The position numbers and the translations under genes are program-made. Shown here piece by piece: positions 1-12,400 of a DNA stretch of 64,000 nucleotides. The first letter of the stretch is position 1, and every line of letters begins with the position of its first letter. Where the stretch lies: contig CM018038.1 in NCBI GenBank assembly GCA_008638375.1, positions 33,626,169 through 33,690,168 of the forward strand. Reading direction: 5' to 3'. The notes below the pieces were generated by a model. It had not been told where the DNA came from and ran no database searches. It worked only from the letters and a program-made list of their open reading frames with translations. The DNA comes from Nyssa sinensis (taxonomy: Eukaryota; Streptophyta; Magnoliopsida; Cornales; Nyssaceae).

Positions 1-1373
1 GGTGAGCTTGCCTCCCTTAGAGAGGAATTGACCCTTTCATCCTAACAATTTGCTGAAAAACCTCGCCACAACAGAATCCCAAACCCCAATGGAACGTGGA
101 GAAGCACCCAGCGGAAGACCCAAGTAAACCAAGGGAAGACAACCCACGCTACAACCTAACGTGCTAGCTAACATGTCCAACCCTTGTATCGAACCAACCG
201 GAGTAATACTTCTTTTTGAAAGATTGATCCGCAAACCTGACACAACTTCAAAGCACACAAGGATACATCGCACAAAACGGAGCTGGCGCACTGAAGGATC
301 ACAGAAAATAATGATGTCGCCTGCAAACAAAAGATGGGAAATGGCGACCCCACCACCCCTCCTATCCCCTAAGTGCTCAGCCTTTGATGAGGCCGACCTC
401 CTTAGCCCGGAACAAAAAGCGACTCAAAGCCTCCATAGCAATCACAAAGAGAAACGGGGATAGAGGGTCCCCCTGCCTCAAGCCTCTAGAAGAGCGAAAA
501 AAAACCTGTTGGGGAGCCATTGACAAGGACCAAAAAGGAGATTGTAGAAATACACGATTGACTCCACTTTCTCCACTTGCTCCCGAAACCCATCTTAGTC
601 AGCATACTCATCAAGAAGCTCCAATTGACGTGATCAAAGGCCTTTTCAATGTCCAGCTTGCAAACAATCCCTTTCCTTTTCTGCTTTAACCTAGAGTCAA
701 GGCATTCATTGGCAATGAGAGCCGCATCCAGGATTTGACGACCCTCCACAAAAGCAGCTTGACTGGAAGAGATGATGCTACCCATAACCTTCTTCATCCT
801 TAAAGAAAGAACCTTTGCTATCAATTTGTAAACACTGCTGACAAGACTTATAGGGCGGAAGTCCTTGACGCAATTAGCACCATTCTTTTTAAGAATGAGG
901 GCTATGAATGAGGCATTGAGGCTTCTCTCAAAGCCCCCTTCCCTGTGGAAAGCCCCAAAGACTGCCATAATATCCACCTTCAGGACATCCCAACATTTTT
1001 TAAAAAAAGCCATAGTGAACCCGTCTGGACCTGAGGCTTTATCCCCATTGCATGCATCCAAGGCTTTCAAAACCTCCTCCTCCGAGAACGGAACCTCCAA
1101 GTTAGAGGTTTCATCCCCATTCAGCCTATCCAAGCAAATATCTTCCACCCCCGGTCTCCATCTATGCGACTCTGTGTAAAAGTTAGAAAAAAAGTCAACA
1201 ATTCCTCTTCTAATGGGCACATCCTCTATGAGAACATGGTCATCGATAACAATGGAGAAAATCTTATTCTTTCTGTAATGAGAAGTAGCCGTTCTGTGGA
1301 AGAATTTTGTGTTGAGATCACCCTCTCTAAGCCAAATAGCCCGAGATTTCTGCCTCCAAGAGATTTCCCCCAT
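1..1373 (-). pseudogene. LINE A ORF2 reverse transcriptase region
   Basis: The reverse transcriptase domain copies LINE RNA at the nicked target. Clear blocks in order are [78 protein letters not shown] and [13 protein letters not shown] (about 700-1373). A frame break follows near 480. The catalytic FADD box appears at 316-327 as FAGD, so the first catalytic aspartate is replaced by glycine. YLGLPLGA follows, and the remainder leaves the window. The substitution and the frame break mark this copy as dead. Confidence 0.93.
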
Positions 1374-1445
1374 CTTGAGAATCTGCCCAATCTGGCCCTT
1401 TAATCCTTCTCTTTCACTCCTTTTTTCATCAAAGAGGGGGCCTAA

Positions 1446-2400
1446 TTAATCCTCCCTGTCCAACTCCATCAGGTTATTCAACAAATTCTGCTTTCTGACC
1501 TGTATAATACCAAAGACCTCATGGTTCCACTTTTTTATATCTTCTTTGAGAAGTTTCAGCTTTCTAGCAATGTAGTAACTTGGGGACCCGGAAACCTCAT
1601 AAGAGTCCCACCAATTCCTCACCAAGTCCACAAAACCTGCCACTTCAAGCCACACGTTTTCGAATCTAAAGGGGCTTTTTCCTGCACTAAAACCCCCACA
1701 ATGCAGCATAATTGGGTGGTGATCTGAACAAGGCCTTGGGAGGCACTTTTGGGAAATACCTGAAAAGACATCCTCCCAGTTGTTGGATATTAGGAATCTA
1801 TCCAAACGGGACATAGCCATCTGGTTACCTCCTCTAGACCAAGTGAATCTCCCTCCCTCCAGTTGTAAGTCCACCAAACCTTGAGAATTTATGAACTCAT
1901 TGAAACCCCTCATTGTTGAAGTCAACCTTCCACCCCCTCGTCTCTCGCCCAGGTACCGCACTACGTTGAAGTCCCCTCCAATGCACCAGGGGACCTGCCA
2001 TGATGAAATCATCGACTGCAGCTCTTCCCAGAGAGCACCCCTGACACCATCAATCACTGGTCCATAGACACCACAAAAACCCCACTCAAGGGAGTTGAAA
2101 GCCAATCTAAACTTGCAAGAGATGGAGAAATCACCCACTCTGTGCTCAACGTCATCGATCATACGGGAGTCTCAGGCAACCAAAATACATCCAGCAATGT
2201 TGTGCAGCATTCAAAACAGCCCACTTAATCCATCTTGAACCCCAAATGGAACAGGACAAAGCTCCTCGATATGCTTTCCATCTTGGTTTCCTGAAGACAG
2301 ATTACTGTTGGTTGCCATTCCTTTATCAAACCTTTGATGACTGAACGTTTGTCGGGGTCATTCAATCCCCTCACATTCTAAGATAAAATTTTTAGATGCA
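1446..2400 (-). pseudogene. LINE A ORF2 endonuclease (APE-like) region
   Basis: The apurinic-like endonuclease that nicks target DNA in L1-type LINEs. The long open part starts at an ATG at 2162, but this is an internal methionine. The true N-terminus extends to about 2400, with [13 protein letters not shown] and CLQETK visible and stops in place of conserved tryptophans. The metal- and phosphate-binding blocks GGDFNVVR, RLDRFL and SDHHP are intact. The N-terminal half contains several in-frame stops, so no functional enzyme can be made. Confidence 0.92.
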
Positions 2401-2411
2401 TAAGACAAATA

Positions 2412-3220
2412 TTAGACCCTTTCCATAACTTCCCCAAAGGCTACCATCTCTTTGCTGCCCCCATAATTAACCGAGCATGATAACTCTTTCAATACCCTTT
2501 TCAATCTTCTAATTGATTTGTCCTCCTTGTTCTTCCCAGAGACATTACCAGAACATGGTCTTGACAGCGAGTTTCTCTCAACTATTTCTCTGAATAATTC
2601 CTGCAGCCAATCCTCAAAGCCTGCACATGTGATTCCCAACAGCTTACTTACTTTTCCCATTTTTCGGAGCACCCAATCATCCGATAGTTGCTGTTGATGA
2701 CGTAGCAGTTCTACCATTTGTACTTCTTGAATCGGATTGGAGTCATCGGAATGTCCGGCCGACAACACTATCGCTAACGGGTTATAGTCTTCTGGATTCT
2801 CTGAGAATTCCTGGCTTCGCAGCACCACTGCACCCCCCTGATCACTTGCCAGCATCTTCATGCCCTGAACTGATGTTGATTCATCATTAGCAGAAAAAGA
2901 GCAACCTGCCCCCAAATTATATTGTGGAGGTTCTGAACTGTAGTTGCTTTCCAAGTACCAAAGGAATTCACATTCGTCCGCCATGCTACTCAACTCAGAA
3001 TCATGACCATCCGAGCTGACCTCCGCATGTGCATCCGAGCTCTGGTTGGGCCCCTTTAAATCCCCTATTCCTTTGGGCCAGGCTGAAACTTCCTTCATTC
3101 AGCCCTTTAGTAACAGCCCCTTGTTTATTTGTTTGGTCCATTCCTCTTATAGAAACCCTTCCCTTTTTAAACTGGCCCAGTCCATGCGGCCCAATCTGGG
3201 TGTTGTTTGAGTGGCCCTAA
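2412..3220 (-). pseudogene. LINE A ORF1 C-terminal linker (acidic, serine-rich)
   Basis: An open stretch rich in acidic and serine residues lies between the DUF4283 region and the endonuclease. Its end, with the block IRRLKRVLKELSCSVNYGG, matches the same position in the plus-strand copy (around 19020-19080). This shows it is a conserved tail of ORF1 in this LINE subfamily. No enzymatic domain is recognised. The part above about 3098 is proline-rich and poorly conserved. Confidence 0.75.
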
Positions 3221-3500
3221 TACTGGCCCAATCTATGTGGCCCAACTGGATTAGTATTGAGATGGCCCTTACAGCCCCAACGCCTCGTGGTATCCATGTG
3301 CGACCAAAGATCTGGAATGTTCCTACGCTGCATCCGACTTTCATCCAGAGAGAATTCGAAATTCAAATCTGCTTCTGTACTAGCGTCAACGTCTTGCCGT
3401 CGCCAGGACGCCCGTGTCAGGAGGTTGTAATCTCGTGGTAGGTCGTCGCAGCCCTTTGTCAGGAGTCCGTACCCTCGCATCCACTTGTCGTATCCCCGTG

Positions 3501-4655
3501 TCAAATTAGCGCCTCGCGATCGGACGCGCCCTTGGCGCGTGAACTCGCCGAGCTGCCTTGTTCTTGCTTTCCGTGAACGCTGCAACTTCCGGCCAACTGG
3601 GCTCTGTTGCTACACACCTCAGGTCCAGTCGTCGACCATACAAGGATGGTGAAGGACCAGTTCCCACACTTGATGCTGAAGGAAGCAGGGACATCTTCCG
3701 GCCAACTGCGAATCAAGATTCTTGCCCATCTCAGATGCCGGCGTTCGTCGGTGTCTTTGTCCATTGTCACGAAGTGGCCGATCCTATTCCCCAACGCCCG
3801 GAACACCTCCGTTCTCCACAAGAAAGCCGGAAAGCCCATCAGCCGCATCCATATAAAGCCTTTAGTTTCCCGTCCCGAGCAGCAACCCGACCGCGACCAT
3901 GGCTGTAACGTCACCGGCAGACCTTCAAAAGACCAGAGATTGCGGTTGAGGATCCTATTTGCCTCCTTTTCCGACTGTAGCTCGAAAAGGAACCAGGCAC
4001 CATTCAGATCGAGAACCCTCAAGCCTGCTTGGCATCCCCCAGTTTCGGAAGAGCCCATTTTTCGACCTTGCTTCTGTCTGGGACTAGGGTGCGCAGGTCT
4101 CCAAACCTGCCGATCAAACATCGTCGTAGGAAATTGAGTCGGCTTCCGCACAACCCCAAGTGAACCTCCAAGTCTTCGCAAGCGAGAGCTGGGTTCGAAT
4201 CCACCATAACGAGGTCCACAGGCCATTCTACAAGTCTGCTAACCTTCAGGTATGACTCCGTGTGCTTGTTGGCTAATTCTGGTTTAGAAAGACCCACTGA
4301 GCTGAATGCTTGTGAGTAAATTGACCATCCCCCTTTCGATGGGTCCTCCGGCAAAAATATAGAACGAATCCCCTTCGGCGAACGACCTTCTATCTTCATA
4401 AAATCCCCCCTCTGGTTTGATCCTTTCCAGAGAAGAATAGTCCTGTTGCGTCCGTGCACACCGATCGGGAACACTATCCTTCTTCTCCCTTTTGAAAAAG
4501 CTTCCAAGGTTTGACAGATCCATACCAGTTCCCATCTTAGAACCCATAATCATCAGACTACACCTATACCTCTTTCAATGATTTGAAAGAGTTCTCCCAG
4601 CACATCCACTTCATGGACAATATCAAAAGATTTGTCCCCGATCTGAGCAAACATT
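3501..4655 (-). pseudogene. LINE A ORF1 (DUF4283-like, RNA-binding gag-like protein)
   Basis: ORF1 of plant L1 LINEs encodes an RNA-binding protein that packages element RNA. The N-terminal part (about 4019-4655) carries FPIGVHGRNRTILLWKG and GGWSIYSQAF. The DUF4283-like core (3501-4050) shows [44 protein letters not shown] and ALGNRIGHFV. The two halves are in different frames, with the switch near 4020-4030, where the plus-strand copy can be aligned through. At least one further break lies near 4510-4560. Identification rests on the domain pattern and on the parallel copy. Confidence 0.85.
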
Positions 4656-5029
4656 ATTTAATTTTCCTTCATATCAATCATAAGCTATATATGTTAAAAA
4701 TAATATGTAAAATATATGGCAATTAATTTGTGGGTAGTTGTGCATTAACAGTCATATAAGATTGGAATGTCAATTCTTGCATTCCCAATCACAAATGATC
4801 CACAATTGGATCAATTCGCTAAAGGGGTGGCGAATAACTCTAGGAGAAACTTTAATATTGCGGCAAGGCCCACTTTGAGATCCAATTTCGTGAATCCAAA
4901 TTCAACCAACACTAGACTCCCTAACTATTAAACCGATAAAAAAATATCTAAAATATATTAGGGAAATTTGGTCTGTTTACATTTGTCGTTAACACCATCA
5001 CATTTTACACTTTTTTCTCACACCATAAG
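4656..5029. other. TAF5 intron 7 sequence, AT-rich, with a repeat remnant
   Basis: No coding potential was seen. Around 4745-4850 a short stretch (GCATTCCCAATC, AATGATCCA, GGATCAATTCGCTA) resembles the inner end of the TIR-like element at 7020-7409. It is probably a decayed piece of the same repeat family. Confidence 0.5.
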
Positions 5030-5038
5030 GGATATTAG

Positions 5039-5887
5039 CATAGTTGTCAAAACGTGTATCGGAAGGCGTATCGTTTTTTAAAAAATACGTATCATATCAT
5101 GTATCGTAAATACGTGTAATTTTTTTAAAAATACATTTATAAATATATATAATATATACATGAATATATATAATATTTAAAATGATATAAAAAACATTTC
5201 AATTTACTTGTCATACAAATTAGATATATAAATTATCATTATTTATCCAACAATAAAAAATCAAAGTTACACTAAGCATAGTTGTCTCATTTTTTAAATA
5301 TATTGTATCATGTTATATATGGTGTTATGTAAATACAATGCATAAAATGTATATAAAATAATAAAAACTATATTTTAACTAACTTATAAGAAAACAATTT
5401 AAATTTCATGCAATACAATAATCAAGTTTTATAAATACTACAACTTTCAAACTAAAATTAAATAATCCATCCAATATAGTTAATCAAGACAAAATCTAAA
5501 ATTATTCATTTTTATAATTCATCTTAATATGCCAACAATTTTTCACTTTCTTTTTCTCCTTTAACTCCTTGTATGTGACCACTCATCATCCACATCTTCT
5601 AAAAATACTTATTTTCCTAAGCATCCACATCTTGTTTGAGTAAACATCTCTAGGCATTACAAAGAATCAATATAAAAACCAAACAAACAAAAAAAGTTTC
5701 CTATATATATAACAAAACAATAAAAAAGAAGTCAAAATGATGTCGTTTGGCCTGATTTCTCATATCTTGAGTATCGTGCATATCAAAACCTATCGCAAGA
5801 TGCATATTGCGTATCGTAAGATACAACTATAAGATACGTATTGTTTTATGTCCATATCGAAACGTATCGTAAGATACCAACAACTAT
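5039..5887. mobile_element. Non-autonomous Mutator-like TIR element with GTATCGTA-type ends
   Basis: The element starts CATAGTTGTCAAAACGTGTA and ends with the near inverted form, ..CGTATCGTAAGATACC..AACTATG. Both ends are packed with short TATCGTA-like units, and the 849-bp interior is AT-rich without coding sequence. The flanks carry a 9-bp duplication with one mismatch, ggatattag (5030-5038) and gggtattag (5888-5896). TIRs with a 9-bp duplication are the Mutator-superfamily pattern. No transposase is present, so it must have been moved in trans. Confidence 0.75.
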
Positions 5888-5896
5888 GGGTATTAG

Positions 5897-6331
5897 TGTC
5901 AGCTTTTCCATCGTAGGGGGCTCCATTAAAAATTTAAAATGGGCCTAACCACAATAAATGTAATCGTACCAAAATAATATAATAAAAAAATCAGCTACTC
6001 ACTCGCATCCCTTTCACCGTCACTGATTTCATTTGGAGCTAGATTATCCTAGCAATCTTAAATTATATGCCTGTTACTGGTTCTTCTATCTATAGAAGGA
6101 TGATTACAGTGGTTTCTCCTGCTCTCTAACGGAATTAAAGAAATAAAGAAACACCACTAATCACGAGCTACCAAAAGCTCAGAGGGTACTACATCCAAAA
6201 TACCAACCAAGAGATGTCATAGTTAATATTTTATATATGCAACTACCTAGAAAAAAGGAACTACAATGCTTTCCAATATATAGTTAACCAAAAGCTCCAA
6301 AAATATTAACTGAACCACTTTATTGACATAC
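5897..6331. other. TAF5 intron 7, proximal part
   Basis: Unremarkable AT-rich intron sequence next to exon 7. No further exon of TAF5 was found between here and position 1, so exon 8 lies outside the window. Confidence 0.6.
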
Positions 6332-6441
6332 CCCCCAATGTATTTCTTTTTGATTAATCAGATTAGCTGTGTCCTGGCCGCCCCCAACTAGTGTAACAAC
6401 TTCAGCATCATCAGAAATTGAAATAGGCTGTCCAGGAGAAA
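6332..6441 (-). CDS. TAF5: TAF5 exon 7
   Basis: 110 bp, acceptor ttttgacag, donor GGG|gtatgt. It encodes [15 protein letters not shown] .. INQKEIHWG, the end of the TAF5 N-terminal domain. The first valine is split across the junction with exon 6. The donor sits in a run of G, so the exact last base could shift by one or two, but gtatgt is the only good donor. Confidence 0.93.
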
Positions 6442-9400
6442 CTGTCAAAAGAGATATCATGAGCTCAATATACCTGATCAAAATTTTGAAGGGGAAAAAT
6501 TTAACAAAATTATAATTCCAATATATAGTAGAAAAGATTTCATTATAAGTGAACACACAGAATTTGCAATTAAAAAGCAGGAGCTGTACCTTGGAAGTTA
6601 ATGTGTTCATTGATAATCCCAAGCATTGTCATGGATTGTGTCTTGTGTAAATATTGCAGCAGAAGATCGAAAGAGTACTGGAGAAAATAATGAAACTTCA
6701 CTTTCAGATTTTCCTTCTATATGATCCCATCTTAACCACAACAGACTAGACAATGAAATTTTATCTTTTAAGCTATTCTATGAAGAAGCAAGCAAACAAA
6801 AGAAAATAAGGCCAAAAGATTTTGAAAAATCCACCACAAAATAGTACATAATAATTAATTAATCACAGGACTGAATCCCCAAGCTTTAACATGAAAAATA
6901 AAATAAAAATCAACCAAGGACTGAAGCACTTTTTTCTTTAGCTCAAATAAGAACATCAGAACAAAACAACTTTAATCATAGCTAACTCCAATCAGCTGGC
7001 TCAAACTACAGAGCAATGTTACCTAGAACGTGAATCGTTATGGTACGGGGAACAAGAACGGGAATGTAGATCGTCACTTGTTATAAAAATGGTACGTTAG
7101 GGATAGGTTTCTTTGGATCGCTCTGTTGGAACAAAATACGTTTAATTGGAACGTGATATGTTTTTTGAGTGTATTTGTAATAATATTGGTATGTATATAT
7201 ATACACCAAAATGATTTCAACGAATCCAAGTCATTATAAAATAAAATTCCAATGATCTGTGTGTATTTTGTATAATTTTTTTTCGATTTTTAATATTTTA
7301 GATCGGAACGCTAAATCTTGCGTTCCAAATCGCTAATGATCCATGTTTTGGATCGTGCGATCTCAATTCACAATTCGCTAGGAGAGGAGCGAATTGTGAT
7401 AACCATGCAACAAAGTCTTTTTTTTTTATAATTAATGGTAATTTCAGTAAACGGCACCAAGGGGTTGCACCCATATACAAAAAGAGAATACAAAACTATA
7501 TGCCCATACTCAAAGATTCCAAGAATGCTACAAAAGAGTCTATAGAAAAAAGAGAGCTCCCCATAATCCAAAATAGAGAGAGCTCAAGAATAAATTTTTC
7601 ACGGTCCAAATGGGAGACTCAACTCCTTCAAAAACTCTATTGTTCCTCTCCCTCCAAATAATCCACCATATAGATTACAGGGCAATACGCCAAGCTCTTC
7701 CCAATGTCCTTTTGAAAAATATGCCTCTCCAAAAGGCTAAGACTTCCACCGTGGAATGCGGCATAGCCCAAAAATCCAAAACAAACCAAGCACAAGGGAC
7801 AAATAGACCAAGAGAAAGGGCAATGAATGAGGAGATGGTCCACTATTTTCTCATTACATTTACATAAACAACACCAATTCGTCACCACTTGGCCTCTTTT
7901 TCTAAGGTTATCCATTGTGAGAATTTTCCCCAGAGCCGCAGTCCAACCAAAGAAAGCCACTTTGCAAGGAGCTTTATATTTCCAAACTACCTTCCAAGAA
8001 AAATGATGACCCCCCATACCCCGAAGTAGCAAATAGAAGGATCTGACCGAGAAAATTTCATCCTTCTGTATCCAACCAAAAGAGTCTTCCTCAAATTGAC
8101 AAATGACAAGTAAATCGTCCGTAAAAAAAATTTAAAAAAAAAAAATCCAGCATCTCCTCCAACTCCTAGTCTTATATATCTCTACAAAAGTCCACATCCC
8201 AAGTGGAAACTCCACTACCCCTACCAAGTTAATCAGCCACCCTTACATCCTTATCAAATGCGATTCTAAACAAACTCGGGAATGCAAAACGAAGTTGCCA
8301 CCTATCACTATAAGTGTCAAACCAGAATCTTATTCTCATTCCATTTCCTACTCGCCATTTGATGTATTTAAAAAATTCGTTCCACCCTTTCCCAATGTTC
8401 TTCCAAACTCCAACCCCATGCGAAATACGCACCTCCTTTGAGCACCACTCCCCAAACTCAACTCCATACTTCCTTTCCAATATCTTCCTCCATAAACTCT
8501 TTTTTTTTCCATTCCGAATATCTATAACCATTTCCCCAATAAGGCTTCATTGAACACCCGAAGACTTCTTATGCCTATACAAAGTCTTAACCAAGCTTAG
8601 ATAGCACTTCCTTCGAATATTGAATCCAATGTTTTGAAAACCGGACTGGACCGGCCAATTCAACAGCTTGAACCGCAAACCAATCGGCTGTCTGGTCTAG
8701 ATTTACTCTAAAAATAGTTCAAGGATGAAAACCACTTTATTTTGTGAAATTTGCTCAAACCGATGGTTCAATCGTTTATTTATGGAAAACGTTTGCGGTT
8801 TGGTACGACCGTCCGGTTAATTTATAGTATATAAAACAAATATCGTAGGGCATGAATCAACTTCCTATCTACCAAAAATGTTGACTTGTCTCAACTCTCA
8901 AGGGCTGTGTGATTGTGCCTCCTCTCTCTAATGTTTCCCCCATGTTTGACGGTGACCGGAAAATGCTGTCAATGACGATTTACAAGGCTCCAATGAACGT
9001 CAAGAGCAGTGGTTCACTCCTTTCTCTTATTCTCTCTTTCTTCGTCCGAATAACCGGATCTGATGTTGCTACGATGTTTCCAGAGCGTGGTTTGGTCACT
9101 GAAAAATGGTAGGAAAGATATTTGAAGTTCCCTTCCCTTCATAAAATTTTCTTGCCATCCAAAGAGATGCAAGATATCCAGCCCTTGGTTTTACTCATTG
9201 AGAGGAGCTCTATCGGGCAGACATCGATCCTCGTTTCCTTTCGGTGATGATATAAATGGTAGAGGTCATCATTTTTGGATCCTTATCGATCGAAGATTCT
9301 AATTGATAGAGAGAGGTTTTTCAAACTAGTAGCCAGTAGTAAGAGTCTCTGAAGGAAACAGTAAAGCCAAATGCAATCATCCATCACTAGGTTCTCCTGA

Positions 9401-12400
9401 GGTATCCCAAAAGACTGATTAGTAAAGTATATATAAATTTAAGAGCCGCATTAAATAAATCTGAATTTTCTTTCATTATTTTTTTCTTTTTCTTTTTGAG
9501 TTCCTATTTGGGAGTAAATAAATTGAAAACCCAAAGACAGGATGGAAAAACAAAGACGAGTTGCCTACAAGATGGAAAAACAAAGATGAATTGTCCCAAT
9601 TCATTTAAAACACAGATTTTGATCAAATTAGTTCTAATAATTTGTTTTATATACTTAATTTAATTTTTAGTAACCTTTCCAAATTTTCATATATAAGTGT
9701 TAGAGCTTTGGGGAGGACAGAAGAGAATATAGTAATGGATTGCTATGGCACTATGCAGAACCCCTACAAAAACAATAGATAGAATTAGATATAAATGATG
9801 TCAGATCTTAGAGTATTTGCATATGAATCTTAAGGGTACTGTAGGGAAGTGTGAATATTTTCATATTTTTTACTAATTTTATATTTTTACTTATCAATAA
9901 ATATATTTTTATGTAATTCTAACATTACGGTTCAATTCCAGTTGACCCAACGGTTGAATTGATGACCCATGACCTGGTCATTTTTTGGTTAATTAAATGG
10001 TTTGGTTTTGTAAACATTGCCTGAATTATAGCTCGATTGTAGACATGGTTAACTGCTCCCAATTATTCATTACAAAACATGGTCTAAAACCAGACGCCAA
10101 CATTTCTCAATCTTCTGTGATAGAAACATCACTCTTCTCAGACATTGTTACCAGCCTACTACAGAACCCAAATACAGCTCCTCTATATATAGATGAAATT
10201 CAAAGTAAATCTGAATATGTTCCCCACTGAAAATGTATGATAAGCATAACCACTCATTAGAAGAGAAAGGAGAAGTTGGAAGGTTGAAACACATGAAGCA
10301 TTATACAGTGTCCTAGAGTCCTTGGCATTGCCTCAGGGCAAGGTTCAGAAGAAGCCTCGGACCTTTCCTCTTATCAATCTCAGCATTCTCATCCTGGCCA
10401 CACTAATCTGCAAACAGGGGCAAAGGGAGAAGGGGCAGACAGGGATCACGGTCCCTCCTCCTCTTCCTCCTCTTAAATATTAGGAATTACTCCTAAACGT
10501 TAGGAATTCTTCTTGCATTGTATGTTACGTATGGTAAGGGTCAAACAAAATTGGTCATTTATACACAAGTGGTCCCCAAAAAAATTGAAAGCCCTGTTAC
10601 AACTGAAGCAAGAGAACTCCTAGTAAAATTAATACTAATCATTTGTCTATGACAACTTAATCTTATAGTTACACATCATTATTCCTTAATTAGAATAATT
10701 ATCTCTTATCATTAGTATGAAGGTGACTTTTCTTTATAGATAATAACATATATATTCATCCAATTCATGCTAAATTTGTTTGATATTTGAAATGATTGTA
10801 GTTTCAGGATTTAATGATCTTGATTATAAGCATAATGAAGAATAAAGGTACAAAGGAAAAAAAAATTACTACCTAAAAAAAAATTATAGATTATACGCAC
10901 ACACCCATGCCCCAATCAGGACTTGAACCCCTGCACCTCCCCCTTCTGAGAGTAGTAGGAGATGCCACTAAAGCTAATAATTAATCAATATTTATTTGAA
11001 TTATATGTACAATTGAAAATATTACTCCCTCTATCCAATTAAGAGTCCATTGTTCTTTTTCTCATGTCCCAAAATAAAAGTTCAGTTTGAAAAGTCAACG
11101 CATAAAATACTGTGAAGTTTCCAATTTACCCTTTTTATTTCTTTGATGTGTTGTGTAACTAGTGTGAAAGCATTAAATGCATTGTACCCTTAAAAAGTTG
11201 GTTTTCCAAAAAAGGACTCTAAAATAGGACGGAGAGAGTAATTTTTTAATTGTAATATAAAAAAATTTAAAAATTCACTTAATTATGATTTTCAATAGAG
11301 GAAGAAAGAAATGTGTTGGAGAGGTCGTTTGAAGAAACAAAAGTTATAGCCCAAACTTGTGCAATAGGAATAAAGCTCTAGGACAATATGGTCTCACAAC
11401 GGCCTTTTTCAAGCATCAGTTGTTAGAGAATATATTATGGCATTGTTTTACCATTTTCATGAGTATGGATCTTTTCAGAGGAGTTGCAATACTTCCTTTA
11501 TTGTGCAGAATCCCAAAAATGAAGGCGCAGATAACATAGAGACATCAAGCCAATTAGCTTGGTGGGAGGAATTTACAAGTTCATAGCCAAGGTATTGTCT
11601 TTTTTATCATAGGGCTTACGGAGAAGTTCGTGCCAGAAGTCCAAAATGCTTTTATGTTACTATTTTGGCTCACATATCAATGTCGGACACGTCTGGGCAA
11701 CAAACAGGTTTGAAAATGTCCCGAACACTTGTCGGACGTGTGAAAAAAGAGACTCTAATTTCTTTTAGAGGCCTTCAGCTAAAGATCCCTCGATATGTTC
11801 GTTTTTAAGTTTTACCGATCAAAAAAAAAAAATGTTCGCTTTTAAGTTTAGTTCCATCCCCAATCTTATTAACCTCAAAAGTCTCTCAATATTTTGTGAC
11901 AAAAATACCCCCTCCATGATAAAACCTCCTCACACTACGAACAAGTCTAGCATGACAATTTATGACATGTTACCTACACTTTTTTTCTAATAAGTAACAT
12001 CACCTACACCCTTTCTAGATTTCAAAATTCAACAATTTAAAACATATAAATCCGTTTTCTATAAAATTTATATATATGGATTCTAAAAATCAAGATCTAT
12101 TAAACAATATCCATATTACATATGAAATTTTGCCAAAAAAGAGCTCTAAAAACTATGCAAAACAATGAAATTTCACTATTTTACAAGAAATGTGAATTTT
12201 AAGGCAAGAATTGGCCTTTTGACATAATTAAAGGTGAAACCGCCTATAGCGCTTTAGGTTGGCTAGATCTCGAAAAAAAATAAAATCCATATATAATTCG
12301 CATAAAACAAACAACCAAGCGCAAAGTTATGGCTATTTGAAGTTACAAACTTTATTATTCTACCAACTTGCACACATTAGGTTGCTTTTCAATAAGAGTG

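Larger units (their letters stand above)
1..4655 (-). mobile_element. L1-type LINE A, ORF1 and ORF2 regions, degenerate, 3' end outside the window
   Basis: A minus-strand non-LTR retrotransposon lies in TAF5 intron 7. From its 5' end (about 4655) downward it has an ORF1 with a DUF4283-like domain, a linker, an endonuclease and a reverse transcriptase, and it runs out of the window at position 1. The order and motifs match plant L1-clade LINEs. The frame is broken several times, so it is not active as it stands. It is the same subfamily as the plus-strand copy at 17110-22858, with matching residues throughout ORF1, linker and ORF2. The 5' boundary was placed where LINE-like coding similarity stops (a KSFDIVHE / QIIERG stretch near 4600-4650) and may be off by tens of bases. 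No target duplication can be tested because the 3' end is missing. Confidence 0.93.

Noticed and set aside
5039..5887. Possible satellite or centromeric repeat
   Set aside because: The repeated TATCGTA units are confined to both ends in inverted orientation and flanked by a duplication, which fits a TIR element better.
6442..6622. Minus-strand open frame running upstream through TAF5 exon 7
   Set aside because: The part before 6441 is intron read-through; only the stretch after the ttttgacag acceptor is TAF5.
8909..9112. Open frame within the ACCGG-ended element as a transposase
   Set aside because: Only 67 codons, with no DDE, zinc-finger or dimerisation motif visible.
10866..10980. A functional tRNA gene
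   Set aside because: Boxes A and B are present but the cloverleaf arms do not pair and the element has a SINE tail with relatives nearby.
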